A stretch of DNA of 38,549 nucleotides from Neelides folsomi. Its lineage: Eukaryota; Arthropoda; Collembola; Neelipleona; Neelidae. Position 1 is the first letter of the stretch. Every line of letters starts with the position of its first letter. A model generated the notes under the pieces. The model did not search any database. It worked only from the letters and a program-made list of their open reading frames with translations, and was not told the origin of the DNA. This document shows, in pieces, positions 33,088 to 38,549 of this stretch. The position numbers were made by a program, and so were the translations under genes. The stretch is from assembly GCA_034687125.1 (NCBI GenBank), contig JAQGBZ010000503.1:1-38549 (forward strand), written 5' to 3'.

Positions 33088-36000
33088 TCAATCTTTAGGA
33101 GTTGCATTTTTAAGATTGGGAGCCATATTTAGTCGATTCATTAAACTCCATAGCTGGCCCTCTTTTTCTGAAATTCAAAATTCACCATGTTATACATTAT
33201 ATAAATTTTATCAATGCCATCATTTAATAAATAAATAGATAACTACTACCTAGATATAGATTAAGCATGATTTCTATTACCTTGCGAAATTTGATTTTTC
33301 TCTAAGTATTCCTTTGCTCGCATCCACACTTTACTTAGAAGCTTAGGATTTGAGAGCATTGGAAGGAGAAGAGTTAGTTTTTCAGTATCCCATTCAGAAG
33401 TCGAATCATCCCAGCCAACTTGACAGATTGCAGCCATTGCACTGCAAGCAGCAACTTCGTCGTCCATGTTCCATGAATTATTCTAAAATACAAAATAATA
33501 AATTAAACTACCCAAAATAACCATTTAAATGATAGTCGAATCAACGATTTAATTATTAGACAAAATCATTATACTAAGCTATGTATTTATTATGCATAAA
33601 ATAAATGATTACCAGGAAGGCGTCAGTGATTTTTTGAGGATCGTTAATTAGCACCACCTGAACCATTTTTTGAGTTAATGATTCAGCTGTCTCATCAGTA
33701 CTCCTCAACCAAAGGATGTCCTAAGATAAAATGAAAATTAACAATTAATCATTGCCAATTTCAAAATCAAATAAATATAAGTAAATGATAATACCTGGCA
33801 AGGCAATTGGACGTCCTCGGTCAGCTTCAACACAGTCTCAAGACCTCGTTTATCTTTCAATAGCTCCAAATAATTTTCGATAAATGATGCCCAAATGTGG
33901 GCATAATCTTCGAGTAAAGTTTCCCCGAGGGGTGGAAGCCATTTTAAATCTTCTTCATCACAAAAGATTTCACATAGGAAGACAGCAAGATATTTTGTAA
34001 CCTGAATGTAAAAGTGTTCATGAATAACCAAACACTTCAAACTTTAATGCAATGAGTACATGAAGTAACATATTAAGTATTCTGGTATTTTAGCTTACCA
34101 TAGGCACATCAACTTCGATATCGGGTAGATCGGGCATAATTCCTTGCGCCAGGCATTTGAGCACCTTAAAAATAATTAATATTAATTACAACCAAAGAAT
34201 TTAATTGATTTTATTTGTGTTTAATTGTGATTAATAATGGAATGTTTATGGAAAAAAACTCACCATGTCCTGATCCAAAACTCGATTCTTTATGAGTAAT
34301 TTGACCAAATTTCCCGCGACCTTTTGTTGTTCTTCTTTTGACATTTCTCCAACCAGTCGAGCAAGAGTTTCAACAAATTCACGAATATTTTTTTCTGAAA
34401 ATAATTTCAAAATTGATAAGGTTTGATTTTAAAACAACAATGAAAAATATAAAATGAAGAACTATGCCTACTCCCTGGAGATTTTACTTATAAGTATAAG
34501 TAAAAAAAATTAACCAACCACAAATAAATGTATAGATTCAATTTAAAAATAATACCATCGAATCTTTGATTGATCCAGTGAAGCGTATCTTCATAGTTCC
34601 TAATTGAATAGTATTCTTTAAAGATACTTTTCACCGTCTCTTCGATGGTGGCATGTTTGGGAGAGGGCGGTGTGGCGGGTTTGGGTTCAGGTGGCGGAGG
34701 ACTTGACTTGGTTTGTTGGTCGGGTAGCGGACGAACAATATCTTCACGGCTTGGGGGCTTTTGAGGTTGATCATCATTACTCAGAGCATGGAACCGTGAT
34801 AGTCGGGGAGGAAGATGGTTGTTGGGTTTGTTGGGATTCAGCGATAACATTTGATTAGGTCTTTGCCAGCCGCCACCACTTGGAGCGAGCAATGGTGCAG
34901 CTTGCTGAACTAAGGGCTAGAAATTATAAAAAAATTATAATGGATAAAATTATTTCATTTGAATAATATTTAATAAAAAATATTAGCAATTCTTGAATTT
35001 ATACCTGTTCGGGTTTCTTAATTTGTTGAGAAAATCTTGAAGACTTGTTACTTGAGACGGTATTCCAATCTGAAATCTTCTTGTTGGGAACATCACGTCT
35101 GGGTGGTTGTTGGGGACCTCCTCCCATTGGAAGAGCATGGATTTGACGCCTTTCTTCCTGTTCTTGACGAATGGCGTCCCGACGAACTTCATCAATTGTC
35201 TTTGGACCTGTTGTGTCCCTTCGGGGTTTCCAAGCATTATCCCGAAGTTCTCCAATGTCCTAAAATAATTGAAAATCGTATAGCATTGGGGGGAATCATA
35301 CAAGCAAATAATATTTATTTTAAATATATTAAAACTTACCAGTAAGGCAAAACGGATTCGGGAGCTGAGCTTTTTGTCATTACTTAAAACAGCGAGTTTA
35401 TCAAAAGTTTTTTGAACCCATTTGGGTTCTGGAAGCCATTTGGTTGCCTCCCCTGTTTGCTTCCTTTTTGTTTCAGCTCTTTGCTCAAGTTCTTTAATTT
35501 GTTCTTCCAGTTTTTTACCCACGGTCGTGAGAAGTTTACAGAGGCACTCAAGGTTCTCTTCGTCTCCAGTAACTGCAATAAATTTGTAATTTAATATTGT
35601 TTTCGTTAACTATTTAGAATAAAGGAATATATCTGTATATTTGATAAATACAGATAATGACCATGTAAAGATTTTAATTACCAATTAACATGTTGACACA
35701 TTCAATCATAATTTTTGGAGTGAGCATTTGGAATTTGTACAGTTCGCCTATGAATCTAACATTCCCTAGACTCCTTCTTCTAAGTGCAGTTCTGTAAATT
35801 AAAGAATTACAATTAAAGTTAAAAAAATTAATAATAATTAAGAATATTATTAACTTTGATGGACTTTCTATTTTTGAAATGAAATATATGAAATCAATAA
35901 AATTAAACATTACTTTTTCTCCTCTAGTTCTTGTTTTAAAGCTTCTTTTTTATCTTCTTCTGCACTGAGCATGGCGGCTTCAGCAATCTTCATTTCATCT

Positions 36001-38549
36001 TCGTCAGTGTTGCTTTTGTGGAACTCCTTTTGACATTGATCCAAAATTTGCTTTCGGAACTTTTTAGACGTTTCTTGAGAGTGAGAGCAAACGGTCCAAA
36101 CCTTTTAAATAAAAAAACCATTAGCTTAATTTTTTATTTTATTTTATTCAATAATGCATAACATTAAAATATCAAAAACATTAATTTATTGTAAACATCA
36201 TTTATTATACCATTTTTGCATAAGCTGTCGAGAAACTTGGTTCGTCAATCGCCTTTTCAAACACAACTTTAATGACTGCAGCTATCCTTTCATCATCATC
36301 GTCAAATTTAAGATTCAAAAATTTCTGAACAAGCTTGTCAAAGTTTTCAGGGGTCAACTTATTCAAAATCCCACGAGTTTTCTTAACAATATCCTAAAAA
36401 ATAAAAAAGATATATAATCTTGTAACATTTCTCATTTGATAATGAATAATTTTTGTTAATAATATTCTGTACATACGTCAGTAGTTCCTTCTGGTTCACG
36501 AATAGGCTTCCATGCGTTGGGATCCTTGTGAAGCGTGACCGGTGGAGCCATGGGAATAATTTTGGGGGGATTTCGAGGAGGCGGTGGGGGGACTTTCATC
36601 CACATCATCGGTCCACCTCCCATCATCGGTCCCGGAGATCCAAACATTTTCCCTCCTCCAATCGATCCCATTTTTCCTCCAGGGCCGCGATTTTGGAAAT
36701 TACTTGGTGAGTTGGATTTGTTCGAGGAGTTCTTGTCCCTAATGACGTCATGAGGAAGTGTGATGGGAGGCTTCGATGTAATCTTATTAAATAACATTAA
36801 TTCTTCCCTAGTATACTTCCTTGGCTTCAACTCTTCTTCTACTTCTTCAGACTCTCCCTTTTCTTCTCCATTTCCTTCAATATCTCCAGTAACATCAATT
36901 TCTCCATCTTCTAAATCAGAGTCGGCTTCTTCTCCTTTTGGAGTTTCAAAGACTTCGCGTTTTTCCTCTTCTTGTTCGATAACAAAATCTCCTTGTGAAA
37001 GGTCGTCGAGAGTCACATTGACTTTCCTCTCTTCATCAGTCGCTACTTCAGGAATTGGACTAATATTCACTGAAGAGTCTTTCTTATCCATTGTCTTCTC
37101 ATCGGCCGTTGGGGTCGATTCTGAGGGATCAGTAGCATCCGAAATGTCTTCATACTCTTCACATTTCTCATTAACCGGACTGGCTCCAATAGGAGAAATA
37201 TCAAGGATCTGAACTTCAGGACTTTGGGGAGAATTTTCGGGAATCGAAGAATGGGAAACTGACGATGCATCAAGTTGAATTGGAGAAGAAATCTCATTGG
37301 ACCCTTCAATACTCTGATTCGGCATATCCTCTTGATCCTTTATAAAACAATTAAATCGTAAAACAAGACAATCTAATCAAATTCCATTCATTCGAATAAT
37401 CTACCATAGAATTATTCTGGAATTGAATTTATATTGAATAGATAATAAAGGTGAATTCATACCATAGGCCGCTCTTTAGTTTCAGACTCGATTATAACTT
37501 CAGCTACTGGTTCAACCACAGGAATGACTCCTGGCTCTTTAACGTAAGCATTTTTTGGCTCCGTGTGTTCAAGCTCAGCTTCAGCCACGGGTTCAGGTGA
37601 CGTAGGCTCAATGCTTTCGCTTCGAGCTAAATAAATATAAAAATTATGTTAATTAAAACGATAAATTCCTTCATTATTCAATGTATCATAAAAGCATGGG
37701 ATTTTATAACCTTCATCAGAAGCTCCAGCTTGAGCAATTTTTTGAAAGAACTCAGCTCGAGCTTTAGTAGATTTGTCCTTTTCGGGCTTTACGGCTACTT
37801 CTTGCTTAACAGGCTCGGCTTCAATCGGTTCCGGATCAACCGAAACCTGTGGTTCTTCAGATGGGGATAAATGAGGCGGCGTAGTCGTCTCAGTCGCGTC
37901 GAAGACAGGCCGCCCTTAAGATTTTTTTTAAATTACTTGATTAAATAATGAATCATTCTGTGATTTCAAGATAAGAATAAACTCCAATCTTATCTTATAA
38001 TCTATTATTATTATTTTAAGAGAACTGATAAGTGATTAAAGTACAAAAGATTAAATTATGATCAATAGACAGACTTGAATGGCTCGTTTTATAATTCATA
38101 CCTGTAACAGGATCAAGAATCTCTAGCATTTTCTTTTTCCTTTTCACATTAGTGGGCGGTGGTTGTTGATGAACAGGAACTTGTTGGGGATGCTGTGGTT
38201 GTGTCTGTTGCTGCTGAGTGGTCTGTTGATGTTGAGTTTGATGCTGAGGTTGCTGTTGTTGCTGAACTGTAGCATTTTGTGCAGGGACTTGTTGAGGCAC
38301 TTGGGCCTGAACTTGTACTTGAGCCTGATTGACCATCGGCGTCACCTGTCGATTCTGTATATATGTTTGACCATGGTGTTGCTGTTGGGGTGCAGCAGTA
38401 TAATATTGCTGCTGCATGGTGGGTATCGTCTAAGAAAACATTAATTTTAAGTTAATTTTTCTGTGAGTTTGGAATTTAGAACTTTAATTAAATCGGGCAA
38501 TCTGAATATTTATATTACCTGAGGTTGGTAAAACATCTGCTGAGCGTAC
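33088..38549 (-). CDS. eIF4G: Translation initiation factor eIF4G (5' end beyond window)
   Basis: Scaffold of the cap-binding complex linking eIF4E, eIF4A and eIF3. Seventeen exons lie in the window: 38549-38519 (partial), 38429-38102, 37914-37711, 37626-37463, 37337-36477, 36393-36211, 36101-35914, 35791-35682, 35572-35340, 35259-35005, 34916-34556, 34394-34264, 34164-34099, 34001-33795, 33720-33613, 33482-33281, 33167-33088; about 1,236 codons plus stop, all in phase. Seen in order: Gln/Pro-rich segment (38102-38429), acidic Ser/Glu-rich linker, the eIF4E-binding motif YTREELM (36795-36815, fitting YxxxxL-hydrophobic), and the MIF4G domain (exons 36393 to about 35200, with ILNKLTPENFDKL and FIGELYKFQMLT), then an LSSRIRFALLDIGELRDNAW linker, and an MA3-type domain (from TVKSIFKEYYSIRNYED, 34640 down). 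The C-terminal tail after MA3 is about 160 residues and does not show an obvious W2 domain. The true N terminus, including any PABP site, is off-window. Confidence 0.95.

Overview
This is a eukaryotic nuclear window, AT-rich and gene-dense. Nearly every gene is split by short GT-AG introns, mostly about 50-150 nt. Protein content (a trithorax-type MLL methyltransferase, Abl interactor with SH3, a GRASP Golgi stacking protein, a lipid phosphate phosphatase, an SLC49/FLVCR-like carrier, eIF4G) points to an animal, most likely a compact-genome arthropod or another ecdysozoan; the exact group cannot be fixed from this sequence. No mobile-element gene, rRNA, tRNA or CRISPR array was recognised. Exon models were built by hand from splice signals, and in each gene all exon phases close to a single open frame.

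Layout. 746-11241 (-): a 15-exon trithorax/KMT2A orthologue (about 2,610 aa) with AT-hook, PHD cluster, ePHD, FYRN, FYRC, Win motif and SET/post-SET. It is head-to-head with Abi at 11941-13368 (+). Then come two tiny housekeeping genes facing each other, COX7C (14543-14911, +) and OST4 (15342-15452, -), GRASP55/65 (16417-17910, -) and a lipid phosphate phosphatase (18546-20440, -). An unrecognised multi-pass membrane protein lies at 22326-23504 (-). A plus-strand series follows: a PGP-repeat (SHIPPO/STPG-type) protein (24431-26696), an SLC49/FLVCR-like transporter (27374-29080), mitochondrial HSCB (29579-30378) and RCL1 (31076-32516). eIF4G (33088 to beyond 38549, -) is convergent with RCL1 and is cut at its 5' end by the window edge.

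Most striking: the phosphatase gene carries two alternative versions of the exon encoding its first two membrane helices. Both are exactly 152 nt, with the same entry phase and exit phase and aligned key residues, so they look like mutually exclusive exons. Second, the trithorax protein has two zinc-finger-like motifs of identical C-x2-C-x12-H-x3-C spacing in the FYRN-FYRC linker, plus a PHD1 finger split by about 93 residues. Third, a 63-bp almost perfect inverted repeat lies just downstream of Abi and could form a long RNA hairpin.

The genes do not form a pathway. They are mostly conserved housekeeping, chromatin and cytoskeletal genes that happen to be neighbours.
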